From Oscillatoria sp. HE19RPO (GTDB lineage Bacteria; Cyanobacteriota; Cyanobacteriia; Cyanobacteriales; Laspinemataceae), in assembly GCF_024220515.1 (NCBI RefSeq), contig NZ_JAMXOT010000036.1:1-64000 (forward strand): a stretch of 64,000 nucleotides of DNA, given 5' to 3'. The notes under the pieces are model-generated. The model was not told the origin of the DNA, made no database searches, and saw nothing but the letters and a program-made list of their open reading frames with translations. Shown here piece by piece: positions 44,855 through 53,766 of the stretch. Both the position numbers and the translations under genes were made by a program. Positions within the stretch are counted from its first letter, which is position 1; the number at the start of each line of letters is the position of its first letter.

Positions 44855-47074
44855 ATGGCTCTGCCTAACTTTAACGAAAACACCTATCTCCAACAAAACG
44901 CTGATGTGGCCCGCGCTGTGGCGAATGGCTCATTTAACAGTGGGTTACATCATTGGACAACATTTGGATTTAAGGAAGGCAGAACGCCGCAAATTAAGTT
45001 TTCAGAGAACTTTTATCGGGACTATAACCCGGATGTTGCCAATGCCATTACTAATGGGGGATTCTCCAGCGGATTGGAGCATTATGCCCGGTTTGGTGCG
45101 GCGGAAGGTCGAGCATCTGTTGCCAGTGATACTCGCCCCGGTTCTCAGTTGCAAGAGATTATTAATCGCGGATTTGTAAGGGTTGCAGTTAACGAGGATG
45201 CGATCGGGTTTAGCCAACGGGAAGCCGATGGTTCTTTTAGCGGGATGGGGGTTGATTTTAGTCGGGCGATCGCCACTGCCTTATTCGGGGACCCAGAAGC
45301 GGTTCAGTATGTAGTAGTAGCCCCTGGACAAGAATTTACTCGTGTTGCCAATGGTGCCGTAGATATCGCTGCCACCTTGCCAACTCATAGCGTCCTGCGC
45401 GATGCCACATTAGGAGTGGACTATTCCCCCACAGTTTTCTTCGATACTCAAGGGGTAATGGTGCGGGGGAACAGTGGGATTAATTCCTTTGAGCAGTTGC
45501 AAGGAATCACTATCGGGGTATTAGAAGGAACAAGGTCCCGGCAAAACTTACAAGATGCCGCCAGTCGTGCTGGAATTACCCTCAATTTTCAAATTTACCC
45601 CTCTCAAGATGCCCTATTTGCCGCCTATGATGCAGGGCGCTTGGGTGCAGTTTCCATCAATCGCGGAGTTCTCAGCAATCGAATTCCCACCCTATCCAAT
45701 CCGGGGAATCATGTCATCCTGGAAGAGAATCTGGGGAAAGAACCGTTAGGACTCATCGTCCCAGAAAATGAGTCCGAATGGGCCGATGTAGTGCGCTGGG
45801 CCGTCAACGCTCCCATTCAAGCGGAATTTTTCGGCATCAACTCCCAGAATGTCAATGAATTTCTGGATGGAAATAGCGACATCAAACGCTTTTTGGGAGT
45901 GGAAGGAAATTTAGGAGCATCCCTGGGAGTCTCCAATGATTTCGCTCTGAAAATTATCCAACAAATCGGCAACTACGAAGAGATTTACAATCGCAACTTC
46001 GATGAAACCGCGCTACCCCGCAATCTCAACGAACTGATGTTTGTTGAGCCAGGGGGACTGGTTTATTATCCCCCGTTTAGCGGTAGTGACAGAGTGACTG
46101 TTCCCTTAATTGATAACAATGACCGGAACGTTTTGCAGGAAGTCCTAGACCGAGGGTTCGTGCGCGTCGGGGTGAGAAATGACGCTCAAGGACTGGGTTT
46201 TGCTGATGAAAACGGCAACTTAACCGGGTTTGATGTGGATTTTGGTCGAGCATTGGCAGCTTCTCTATTTGGCGACCCCAACGCTGTAGAATTCGTGATT
46301 CAGACATCCGGTGCCCAGCGCTTTAGCGATGTTGCTAATGGCATTGTCGATGTTACCAGTCGGAATGCCACCCACAACCTGAGACGGGATGCACTTTTGG
46401 GCGTAGATTTTGCCCCGATTAATTCTTACGACGCTCAATTTGTAATCACTCCAACTGCCAGTGGGATTACCACTTTGGAACAGCTTGCTGGAGGTCGAAT
46501 TGGCGTTACTGCAGGGACGACTTCTGAGACCCGATTGCGAGAAAAGTTGAGTGCAGCAGGCATTAATGCGGAAGTCGTAGCTTTGGATAATTTCCAGACC
46601 ATCTTCCAGCAGTATATCAATGGCGAACTGGATGCCATTACCGGAGATGGGGGGCTAATTATCTCCAGTATTCTGACCTTACCCCCAGAGCAACGAGACC
46701 AGCATCAGCCGTTTCCAGAAGTCTTGGGTGAGGAACCTTTAGCAATGGTGGTGGATGAGAATCAATCCCAGTGGAAAGATGTGGTTTCTGGCGTGACTTA
46801 TGCGGTTTATGAAGCGTTAGAACTAGGTTTGACTTCAGAAAATGTGGCTGAATCCGTCAATAGTTCAGATCCAGTCATCCGCCGCTTTTTGGGAGGGGAA
46901 GGAAATATCGGAGAAAGTTTGGGTTTATCCAACGATTTCGCCCTAAATGCGATTTCTGCCGTCGGGAACGTGATTGAAATTACTAACCGAAACTTTCCAG
47001 GGATTCCTTTTGATGAGGCTACTGCGGCTCCTTATACCGAGGGGGGTAATCTGTTCTCCATTCCCTTTGCTTAA
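44855..47074 (+). CDS. Protein with two 'DVAxAV...EGR' repeats and tandem SBP_bac_3 domains
   Basis: 739 residues from the ATG at 44855 (GGAA before it); a TTG at 44822 is less likely. Residues about 5-85 are two copies of the repeat YLQQNADVARAV...H..FGFKEGR, also present near the end of the giant protein at 8152. Two full periplasmic amino-acid-binding type (SBP_bac_3) domains follow: about 95-350 ('GFVRVAVNEDAIGFSQ', 'GVDFSRAIATALFG') and about 425-690 ('RGFVRVGVRNDAQGLGF', 'GFDVDFGRALAASLFGD'). Each ends with a helical tail including 'SLG(V/L)SNDFAL'. No Sec signal or lipobox is seen and no ABC permease is next to it, so its location and role are uncertain. It may be an extracellular ligand-binding protein. 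Confidence 0.8.
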   Translation: MALPNFNENTYLQQNADVARAVANGSFNSGLHHWTTFGFKEGRTPQIKFSENFYRDYNPDVANAITNGGFSSGLEHYARFGAAEGRASVASDTRPGSQLQEIINRGFVRVAVNEDAIGFSQREADGSFSGMGVDFSRAIATALFGDPEAVQYVVVAPGQEFTRVANGAVDIAATLPTHSVLRDATLGVDYSPTVFFDTQGVMVRGNSGINSFEQLQGITIGVLEGTRSRQNLQDAASRAGITLNFQIYPSQDALFAAYDAGRLGAVSINRGVLSNRIPTLSNPGNHVILEENLGKEPLGLIVPENESEWADVVRWAVNAPIQAEFFGINSQNVNEFLDGNSDIKRFLGVEGNLGASLGVSNDFALKIIQQIGNYEEIYNRNFDETALPRNLNELMFVEPGGLVYYPPFSGSDRVTVPLIDNNDRNVLQEVLDRGFVRVGVRNDAQGLGFADENGNLTGFDVDFGRALAASLFGDPNAVEFVIQTSGAQRFSDVANGIVDVTSRNATHNLRRDALLGVDFAPINSYDAQFVITPTASGITTLEQLAGGRIGVTAGTTSETRLREKLSAAGINAEVVALDNFQTIFQQYINGELDAITGDGGLIISSILTLPPEQRDQHQPFPEVLGEEPLAMVVDENQSQWKDVVSGVTYAVYEALELGLTSENVAESVNSSDPVIRRFLGGEGNIGESLGLSNDFALNAISAVGNVIEITNRNFPGIPFDEATAAPYTEGGNLFSIPFA

Positions 47075-47163
47075 TTAGCTTGAAGCGGGGTGATGTACAA
47101 ATCGCCCCGACAACAACAAACAGTGCATCTTAGCTTTCAATCCATTGACTAGGTGAAATCATC

Positions 47164-48300
47164 GTGCAAGCCACTACTAACCCCATTGCCAACCGAGCCG
47201 AAGAACAACAACTTTTACACCGTCTTGCCGCAGGCGACACCCGTGCCTTCTGGGAACTCTTCCAACCGTACCAAGACTACCTGTTGCGGTGCTGCCTCAA
47301 GTGGACAAACGGCAACTTAACCGAAGCGGAAGATTTGCTGAGTCAGGCGATGCTCAAAGCGTTTAAAAAAGCACACAAGTACGCGGAAACAATCGAAAAC
47401 TTCAAATCTTGGGTCACCAGACTGACTCGGAATTTCTGGATCGATTTAAAACGTCGCCCTTGTGCCAACCAAGTTGAGGATATAGAAGTGTATGCGGAGC
47501 AAGAGAATTTAGGATGGCTTACGGTTGACGACACGCCTGAAAGCGCCTTGGAAGAGGAAGAGAAAAACCGGGTCATTCGCGCCGCTATTGATGAGTTACC
47601 GACCAAAATGCGCGAGACATATCATCTACATTTTTATGAAGAACTGTCTCATCAAGAGATAGTCGAAAAGCAAGGAATTTCCTACCCGAATACCTGCAAG
47701 CGCATATCCGAGGCGCGGAAAATTCTGCGTGAGGAATTGCGGGGTTATTTTATCGAGGAGGAAAAGATAAGCACAGAAGTGTCAGTCGCACCAGTGGCAA
47801 TAGAGCCGGTAGTTGAGGAAACTCCCCTGGAGAATGTGGGAGTTGAAGCGATCGTGGATGAGCCGGTACTTTCAGTTGCAGTGGCGGAAGTGGAGAGTGT
47901 TGTGGTTGAGGCATCGCCGGAGGTAGTGGTATCCGAGCAGCAGCCTGAGCCGGATTTTGTGGTGGTGAGTTCTGAGGGGAGGTTGGACGGATTTAATGCG
48001 ATCGGGAAGCAGATATTAGGGGCAGTCGCCCTGTGGCTGCAACGTTTTCGAGGTTCACAACTGTTTCATGGTCTAGGAAAAGTGGTGTTAGAGGTAAGGG
48101 GTGAAAGGGAGCCAGTGGTGTGGGGGCGACAATGGGTGCGAGTGATATGGGGCGACAATGGGTGCGGGTGGGGAAAGTTGCGGGAGAAAAAGTGCTACAG
48201 TCTTGCTCTCTTCCTTTGTATTGTTTTCCTCAATTCAATTCATTTGTTGCACTCTACAATTGGACTTTTAACTGTGAGCGGGAATCAGGCTATAACTTAG
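47164..48300 (+). CDS. Sigma-70-like (ECF-type) factor with acidic C-terminal extension
   Basis: 378 residues, GTG start with AGGTGA 9 bases before it. Region 2: 'TEAEDLLSQAMLKAFKKA' and 'NFKSWVTRLTRNFWIDLKRR'. Region 4: 'LPTKMRETYHLHFYEELSHQEIVEKQ' (HTH, quoted in part as ETYHLHFYEELSHQEI) and 'SEARKILREELRGYF'. It clearly shares ancestry with 42858. After residue 200 a Val/Glu-rich region follows, then a hydrophobic C-terminus (SLALFLCIVFLNSIHLL), which might be a membrane anchor. The 3' part contains the direct repeat GGGGCGACAATGGGTGCG twice (48123, 48150), so the true end of the gene is uncertain. It lies 89 bases after the tandem-SBP gene. Confidence 0.72.
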   Translation: MQATTNPIANRAEEQQLLHRLAAGDTRAFWELFQPYQDYLLRCCLKWTNGNLTEAEDLLSQAMLKAFKKAHKYAETIENFKSWVTRLTRNFWIDLKRRPCANQVEDIEVYAEQENLGWLTVDDTPESALEEEEKNRVIRAAIDELPTKMRETYHLHFYEELSHQEIVEKQGISYPNTCKRISEARKILREELRGYFIEEEKISTEVSVAPVAIEPVVEETPLENVGVEAIVDEPVLSVAVAEVESVVVEASPEVVVSEQQPEPDFVVVSSEGRLDGFNAIGKQILGAVALWLQRFRGSQLFHGLGKVVLEVRGEREPVVWGRQWVRVIWGDNGCGWGKLREKKCYSLALFLCIVFLNSIHLLHSTIGLLTVSGNQAIT

Positions 48301-48660
48301 CCTCTTAGAATCATTAAACATATCAAAACAAGGGTGGCAATTCTAGGGTTGGCCGTAAATAGTTACAAACACTTTAGCCACGCACGCGCTGATAGATTGC
48401 TGATTGTTAACCGACCTGAAGCACTGCTGAGAAGTTGTATAATTTTCAATAAATTGACACAGAGCCTGCCATGAATTACCAGCCCCCTCTGGATTGCTGT
48501 CGATGAACTAGGAAGCCTCGTTGTTTAGGAAGTAGGTTAGGGCTTGGTATTATCTTTAATTTTGTAATATTAATAAATTCAATTTTTTATGCCATAAATC
48601 GTCTTATAGAGTAGGACAAGAATACCAAACCGATTTCTTTTTGCAAAAGGATGAAATGAT
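48301..48660. other. Intergenic region before the peptide locus
   Basis: An AT-rich 360-base stretch without a gene. It probably holds the promoter of the TenA-lectin gene, but no well-spaced hexamers could be fixed with confidence. AAGGATG precedes the next ATG. Confidence 0.4.
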
Positions 48661-49701
48661 ATGCTACAAAAATTGTCTTTTCGCTCTCCTCGACAATTCG
48701 TTCCTGAAATAGCGGGAGGAACTACGGAGTTTCTCAAAGTAGACGGCAAGCGTTTATCTACTCTTATGTGGGAATCGGCCAAGCCAATTGCGGAAAAAAC
48801 CTTGCAAACTTGTCATATTCAAGGTATTAAATATGGCGATCTCGATCCCAACCATTACGGTTTTTATACAGTACAAGATGCTATTTACTGTTATCAAACA
48901 ACAGAACAGTATAGAATATTGGCTGAAACTGCAACGGACGCAAACATCAAAGAATTTGCAGAAGAACGTCAAAAAAGCTATGAGCGATATACGAAAAATT
49001 TATTTGACAACTGGTGTATAGAAGATCCTAATAGCATAAAATTGTCCCCCGAACTTCAAAAATACATCAACTACAAATCGGAGATTCTAAAAAGTCACTC
49101 AAGTGCCTATTTTATAGTGTCTAACATTCCATGTGTACGTCTGTGGACGTGGCTGGCAAATCAATTACAAAATCGCCTAGTGGGTGCGGCAAATTTATAC
49201 AGTTTTTGGATTCAAGATAATTTAAGCGATAAAAGTGCCCTTACTCTGGAAGATTTTGTTGATAAAAATGCGCACGCACTTGATATCAATGAAGCTATTG
49301 CTGTGTATAAAAGATGTATGGAAGGAGAGTTTGAATTTTTTGCACTAGCAGGAAAAGTCAGATACTTCTTACAAGAAGGTGACTTTTTATTACCGGGAGA
49401 TCGATTGTTTTCCGAAAACGAGAGCTATCAGCTTATTTATCAGGGAGATGGAAACTTAGTAGTTTATGATTCTTCCAATGGAAAGGCCATATGGGCTTCC
49501 AACACACAAGGAACTTATGCCTGGAGAACCTATATGCAGGATGATGGCAACTTTGTAGTTTATACAGACCACGCCAAGCCAATTTGGTCGTCTGGCGTTT
49601 ATGGCTCTCAATACAAAGGAAGCAAGTTATTTCTTAAGAATGATGGCAACTTAGTCATCTACGACACCAGTAAAAACCCTATATGGCAAAGCAAAAATTA
49701 A
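48661..49701 (+). CDS. TenA-like (thiaminase-2/PqqC fold) enzyme fused to a bulb-type lectin domain
   Basis: 346 residues. Residues 1-235 follow the TenA pattern: 'GDLDPNHYGFYTVQDAIYCY' early, 'NIPCVRLWTWLANQL' with C158 at the position of the TenA active-site cysteine, and the final helix 'EGEFEFFALAG' with the conserved Glu. Residues about 240-346 form a bulb-type (GNA-like) mannose-binding lectin with three sugar-site motifs: YQGDGNLVVY, MQDDGNFVVY and LKNDGNLVIY (QxDxNxVxY; Gln replaced in the third). TenA enzymes hydrolyse pyrimidine-amine bonds, and others of the all-helical fold are oxidases. The fusion is unusual. It is upstream of the NRPS genes in the same direction, but a long inverted repeat lies between them. 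Confidence 0.82.
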   Translation: MLQKLSFRSPRQFVPEIAGGTTEFLKVDGKRLSTLMWESAKPIAEKTLQTCHIQGIKYGDLDPNHYGFYTVQDAIYCYQTTEQYRILAETATDANIKEFAEERQKSYERYTKNLFDNWCIEDPNSIKLSPELQKYINYKSEILKSHSSAYFIVSNIPCVRLWTWLANQLQNRLVGAANLYSFWIQDNLSDKSALTLEDFVDKNAHALDINEAIAVYKRCMEGEFEFFALAGKVRYFLQEGDFLLPGDRLFSENESYQLIYQGDGNLVVYDSSNGKAIWASNTQGTYAWRTYMQDDGNFVVYTDHAKPIWSSGVYGSQYKGSKLFLKNDGNLVIYDTSKNPIWQSKN

Positions 49702-49827
49702 ATTTTGGAAACAGTTTATAACCTAAAAAGTGTTGGAAGAGAGAGCGATAGTCGCTCCGCACCTCCACCTTTCTTGAAAGTGAAGAGACTTTGAAAGCGT
49801 CCCTGCGTTGGAACCTTTTACCTCAAA

Positions 49828-49866
49828 CATTTAGTCCGAGCTTTTAGACAAAGCTCGGACACTAAA
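49828..49866. terminator. Long stem-loop between the TenA-lectin gene and the NRPS genes
   Basis: GTCCGAGCTTT (49834-49844) pairs perfectly with AAAGCTCGGAC (49850-49860) around TAGAC. CATTTA/TAAATG extends the stem beyond a two-base bulge. It may terminate the TenA-lectin transcript or be a repeat; there is no T-tract directly after it. Confidence 0.5.
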
Positions 49867-49947
49867 TGCGCCAATCTAAATTAAAAACACTCAAAAACTA
49901 ACATTTATAAACTTACCTACAACCCCAGAATACCTGGCAAACAAAAT

Positions 49948-50184
49948 ATGCTTATTTTGAATGATACTATCGCCCCCATGACGCCAGAAACACCAGCATC
50001 CTTTCATCCCCTCAGCTTGAGTCAGCAATCGGTATGGTTTCTCTGTCAGATGGCCTCCCAAAGTATGGCTTACAAAATTTTTGATACAGCTCTAATTTGT
50101 TCACCTATAGACATTACAGCTTGGCAACGGGCATCGCAAAAGATTGTGGCTCACCCTCGGATTCTCCGAAATCATTATTTATAA
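49948..50184 (+). pseudogene. Remnant of an NRPS condensation domain N-terminus
   Basis: 78 codons that read like the first part of a condensation domain: 'HPLSLSQQSVWFLCQMASQS' (C1 motif region), then 'DITAWQRASQKIVAHPRILR' (normally ...IVxRHxxLRT). The frame then stops. About 170 bases later the next gene begins directly with a C-to-A linker and an adenylation domain. The body of the C domain, including the HHxxxDG catalytic motif, is absent. This looks like an internal deletion in a C-A-PCP-amidinotransferase gene. Confidence 0.7.
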
Positions 50185-50355
50185 TACTAGGGAAGGTAAC
50201 TATTTTGAAAAGATTCGCAACAGCGAAAATATGACACTCGAATCAAATCCCATGCTCTCTTGATACTTGTGTCCCTATTAATTAATGATTGTGGGTTTTC
50301 GCTGAAAAAATATCAGTCAATAAACTTCCTGACTATACTCGTACATAAAAAATTT

Positions 50356-53300
50356 ATGAGTGACGAAATTATAAAGTATGAAAATTCGGATATTAATCCT
50401 AAAGATAAATTTTATGACCCCCAGCCTTTAACAGAAGCCGAACGGCATAAAATATTACACGAATGGAATAACACCACAACAGAATATCCCCACGATCGCT
50501 GCATCCACCAGCTATTTGAGGAACAGGTAGAGCGGACACCTGACGCTGTGGCGGTAGTTTTTGAAGAGGAGCAACTGACGTATCAACAATTAAACGCTAA
50601 GGCAAACCAATTGGCACATTACCTGCAAGGGTTGGGTGTAGGGCCAGAAGTTTTGGTGGGGATGTGTGTCGAGCGCTCCATCAGAATGATAGTCGGACTA
50701 CTTGGCATCCTCAAAGCTGGTGGTGCCTACATTCCGCTAGACCCAGCTTATCCTTTGGAACGGCTAGCCTTCATGCTGGAAGATTCTTCTGCACCAGTGC
50801 TGCTTACTCAGTCAAAGCTCGTAGAGACGCTTGCCCCACACTCGGCACGTGTTGTTTGCTTAGATGCTGATTGGAAAGAAATCTCTAAGGAGAGTGAACT
50901 TTCTCCCCTCACAGGGGTGAGACCAGAGAACTTGGCTTATGTCATTTACACTTCTGGTTCAACCGGAAAGCCCAAAGGGGTTCTGATTTCCCACTCTAGT
51001 TTGCTAAATCTAGTTTTCTGGCATCAACACGCCTTTGAGGTAAAATCATCAGACCGGGCTACTCAGCTGGCCGGAACTGCATTTGATGCTTCGGTATGGG
51101 AAATATGGCCTTATTTAGCGTCGGGAGCGAGTCTTTATTTAATCGAGCCAGCGATTCTTCTGTCTCCAGAAAAACTGCGCGACTGGCTGTTGACAAAAGA
51201 GATTACAATTACTTTTGTCCCTACCCCCATAGCAGAAAAGCTGTTGTTTCTGCAATGGCCCTCTGACGTAGCTTTGCGAATTCTGCTAACAGGTGGAGAT
51301 CAACTTCATCATTATCCATCAACTTCAATTCCCTTCAAGGTAGTCAATAACTACGGCCCAACTGAAAATACTGTAGTCACGACTTCTGGGTTAGTTGTCT
51401 GCGATGGTACAGATAATAGGTTCCCTCATATTGGTCGGGCGATCTTTAACACCAAAATCTATATTCTCGATCACCATCTCCAACTCGTTTCCATCGGTGT
51501 TCCTGGAGAATTGCATATTGCTGGTGCGGGGTTGGCACGAGGCTACCTCAACCGCCCCGATTTAACTGAACAAAAGTTCATCCCTAATCCCTTTAGCGAC
51601 GAATCTAGTTCTCGCTTATATAAAACAGGGGACTTAGCCCGCTATCTTCCAGACGGCAATATCGAATTTTTGGGGCGTATAGATAATCAGGTAAAGATTC
51701 GCGGTTTTCGCATCGAATTGGGCGAAATAGAGGCAGTCTTGTCTCAACACCCAGCAATTGTAGAAACTGTGGTCGTGGTGCAGCAAGATGTTTCAGAGCA
51801 CCAATATTTAGCGGCCTATATTGTCTCGCAAAATTCCAAGCCAATTTCTCGCAGCGACCTGCGCGCTTTTCTCAAAGAGAAGCTGCCCGATTACATGGTT
51901 CCAGGAGTGTTTGTTATGTTAGATGCCTTGCCATTAACACCTAATGGTAAGGTAGATCGACGAGCGCTACATGAATATCCTAAAAGGATGGAGCTGGACC
52001 AATCAGAGGTAGAGTTATCTAATATAAACATTACTGCCGGAACTAATAAACAGGAAATGACAGAATTGAAACCCCCGCATCCGGATAGCATTGGCCCAAG
52101 ACTACTTTCTTTGGTGGCGAATTTGCTACGCATAGAGGTCGATGAAATAGATGTATCTGCCACTTTTTTAGACCTGGGCATTGATTCGCTACTTATTTTG
52201 GAAGCTATGCGAAGCATTCAAAATACTTTTGGAGTTCAGGTGGAAGCTCAACAGTTTTTTGAAGAGCTGGAAACTATAGACGCTTTAACCACATACATCG
52301 AGCAGACTTTTCGCTTGGAAGAAGAGCCAAAAAGATATCAGAAGATTGATTCAACAAAGACCATTGCCGGTTTAATGGCTAATGTAAAGCCTGTAAAACC
52401 GAGCCAAAACTTAGCTCAACCTTTACAAGTACCACTAGCAGTTCCGACAAATAAATCGATGAACAGACCCAATGAAAATGTGGAGCCTCAGACAAGCGTA
52501 GAAAAGATTATCTCGCAGCAGCTTCAATTAATGTCTCAACAGCTAGAGATATTACGGAGAGAACCGGGTTCGACGGATCGATCGCATCAGGAAAAAACTA
52601 CCTTCTCTGAATTCGCCTCCCCCAAGTCATTTGAGCAAATAAACACCGTTAGCAATGAATGTCCAGTGTGTTCTTACAATGAATGGGACCCACTGGAAGA
52701 AGTGATTGTTGGCATTGTCGATGGAGCAATGATTCCATCCTGGCATACCATCCATCGCGCTACGGTGCTTCCCGGTCAAGAGAAACAAATGGAAAGCCTG
52801 AGCAAGCGGACAGAGAAACAGCCGCTTCCCTATCCAGAGTGGCTTGTTCAAGCTGCTAGCAAGTGCGTCGAGGAATTTGCTCATATTCTTCAATCCGAAG
52901 GAGTTATTGTTCGTCGCCCCGATGTTGTTGATTACTCTGCCTCTTTCCGTACACCGGATTGGGAAGTAATGAATGGCTTTTGTTCAGCCAATCCTCGCGA
53001 CGTTTTCTTAGTTATTGGCAATGAAATTATAGAAGCTCCAATGGCCGATCGCAGTCGTTATTTCGAGTCGTGGGCTTATCGCTCCCTACTCAAAGAGTAC
53101 CTAAAGGGAGGAGCCAAGTGGGTCGCTGCCCCTAAACCACAGCTACTTGATGCACAGTATGACCCAGATTACAAAACTCCCGCTAATGGTGAGGAAATGC
53201 GCTATGTCATCACTGAGTTCGAGCCGACGTTTGATGCGGCAGACTTCGTGCGCTTTGGACGGGATATTTTTGTCCAGAAGAGTCATGTCACTAATAGCCT

Positions 53301-53766
53301 GGGGATTGAATGGGTGCGGCGTCACCTGGGCGATGAATATCGAGTTCACGAGGTTCAGTCGCTCTGCCCACAAGCCTTGCATATTGACACCACTCTAGTT
53401 CCTCTCGCGCCAGGGAAGGTGTTAGTCAATCCCCTGTTTATAGATGTGGATAATCTGCCTGATTACTTCAAATCTTGGGATATCTTGCTCGCACCGAAAC
53501 CCAACCGAACACCGATGACACTTTATGACACGAAAGTAATCAGTCAGTGGGTGAATATGAATGTACTCAGTCTTGATGAAGAGCGAGTAGTTGTCGAAAA
53601 ATCACAGGAATCTATGATTGCAGCCTTAAAAGACTGGGGTTTCAAACCCATTCCCTGCGAGTTTGAAAGTTACTATCCTTTCATGGGTTCTTTTCATTGC
53701 GCGACACTGGATGTCCGCAGACGTGGTGTACTGCGTTCCTATGAAATGGAGGAGGGCGCTCTATGA
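50356..53766 (+). CDS. NRPS initiation module: A-PCP-amidinotransferase
   Basis: 1136 residues from the ATG at 50356; the frame extends upstream through poor sequence to a TTG at 50260. Residues about 25-541 are an adenylation domain (A3 'YTSGSTGKPKG', A5 'NNYGPTE', A8 'VKIRGFRIELGEIE', A10 'NGKVDR'). Aligned by eye to GrsA-PheA, the specificity code is DAWFLGNVVK, the classical Leu code. PCP: S611 in 'DLGIDSLLIL'. After a Gln-rich linker, residues about 769-1128 form a glycine/arginine amidinotransferase-type domain with catalytic C1115 in 'MGSFHCATLDVRRRG'. Expected action: load Leu, then move an amidino group from arginine onto its free amine. There is no C domain, fitting an initiation module. 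It overlaps the next gene as ATGA. Confidence 0.9.
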   Translation: MSDEIIKYENSDINPKDKFYDPQPLTEAERHKILHEWNNTTTEYPHDRCIHQLFEEQVERTPDAVAVVFEEEQLTYQQLNAKANQLAHYLQGLGVGPEVLVGMCVERSIRMIVGLLGILKAGGAYIPLDPAYPLERLAFMLEDSSAPVLLTQSKLVETLAPHSARVVCLDADWKEISKESELSPLTGVRPENLAYVIYTSGSTGKPKGVLISHSSLLNLVFWHQHAFEVKSSDRATQLAGTAFDASVWEIWPYLASGASLYLIEPAILLSPEKLRDWLLTKEITITFVPTPIAEKLLFLQWPSDVALRILLTGGDQLHHYPSTSIPFKVVNNYGPTENTVVTTSGLVVCDGTDNRFPHIGRAIFNTKIYILDHHLQLVSIGVPGELHIAGAGLARGYLNRPDLTEQKFIPNPFSDESSSRLYKTGDLARYLPDGNIEFLGRIDNQVKIRGFRIELGEIEAVLSQHPAIVETVVVVQQDVSEHQYLAAYIVSQNSKPISRSDLRAFLKEKLPDYMVPGVFVMLDALPLTPNGKVDRRALHEYPKRMELDQSEVELSNINITAGTNKQEMTELKPPHPDSIGPRLLSLVANLLRIEVDEIDVSATFLDLGIDSLLILEAMRSIQNTFGVQVEAQQFFEELETIDALTTYIEQTFRLEEEPKRYQKIDSTKTIAGLMANVKPVKPSQNLAQPLQVPLAVPTNKSMNRPNENVEPQTSVEKIISQQLQLMSQQLEILRREPGSTDRSHQEKTTFSEFASPKSFEQINTVSNECPVCSYNEWDPLEEVIVGIVDGAMIPSWHTIHRATVLPGQEKQMESLSKRTEKQPLPYPEWLVQAASKCVEEFAHILQSEGVIVRRPDVVDYSASFRTPDWEVMNGFCSANPRDVFLVIGNEIIEAPMADRSRYFESWAYRSLLKEYLKGGAKWVAAPKPQLLDAQYDPDYKTPANGEEMRYVITEFEPTFDAADFVRFGRDIFVQKSHVTNSLGIEWVRRHLGDEYRVHEVQSLCPQALHIDTTLVPLAPGKVLVNPLFIDVDNLPDYFKSWDILLAPKPNRTPMTLYDTKVISQWVNMNVLSLDEERVVVEKSQESMIAALKDWGFKPIPCEFESYYPFMGSFHCATLDVRRRGVLRSYEMEEGAL

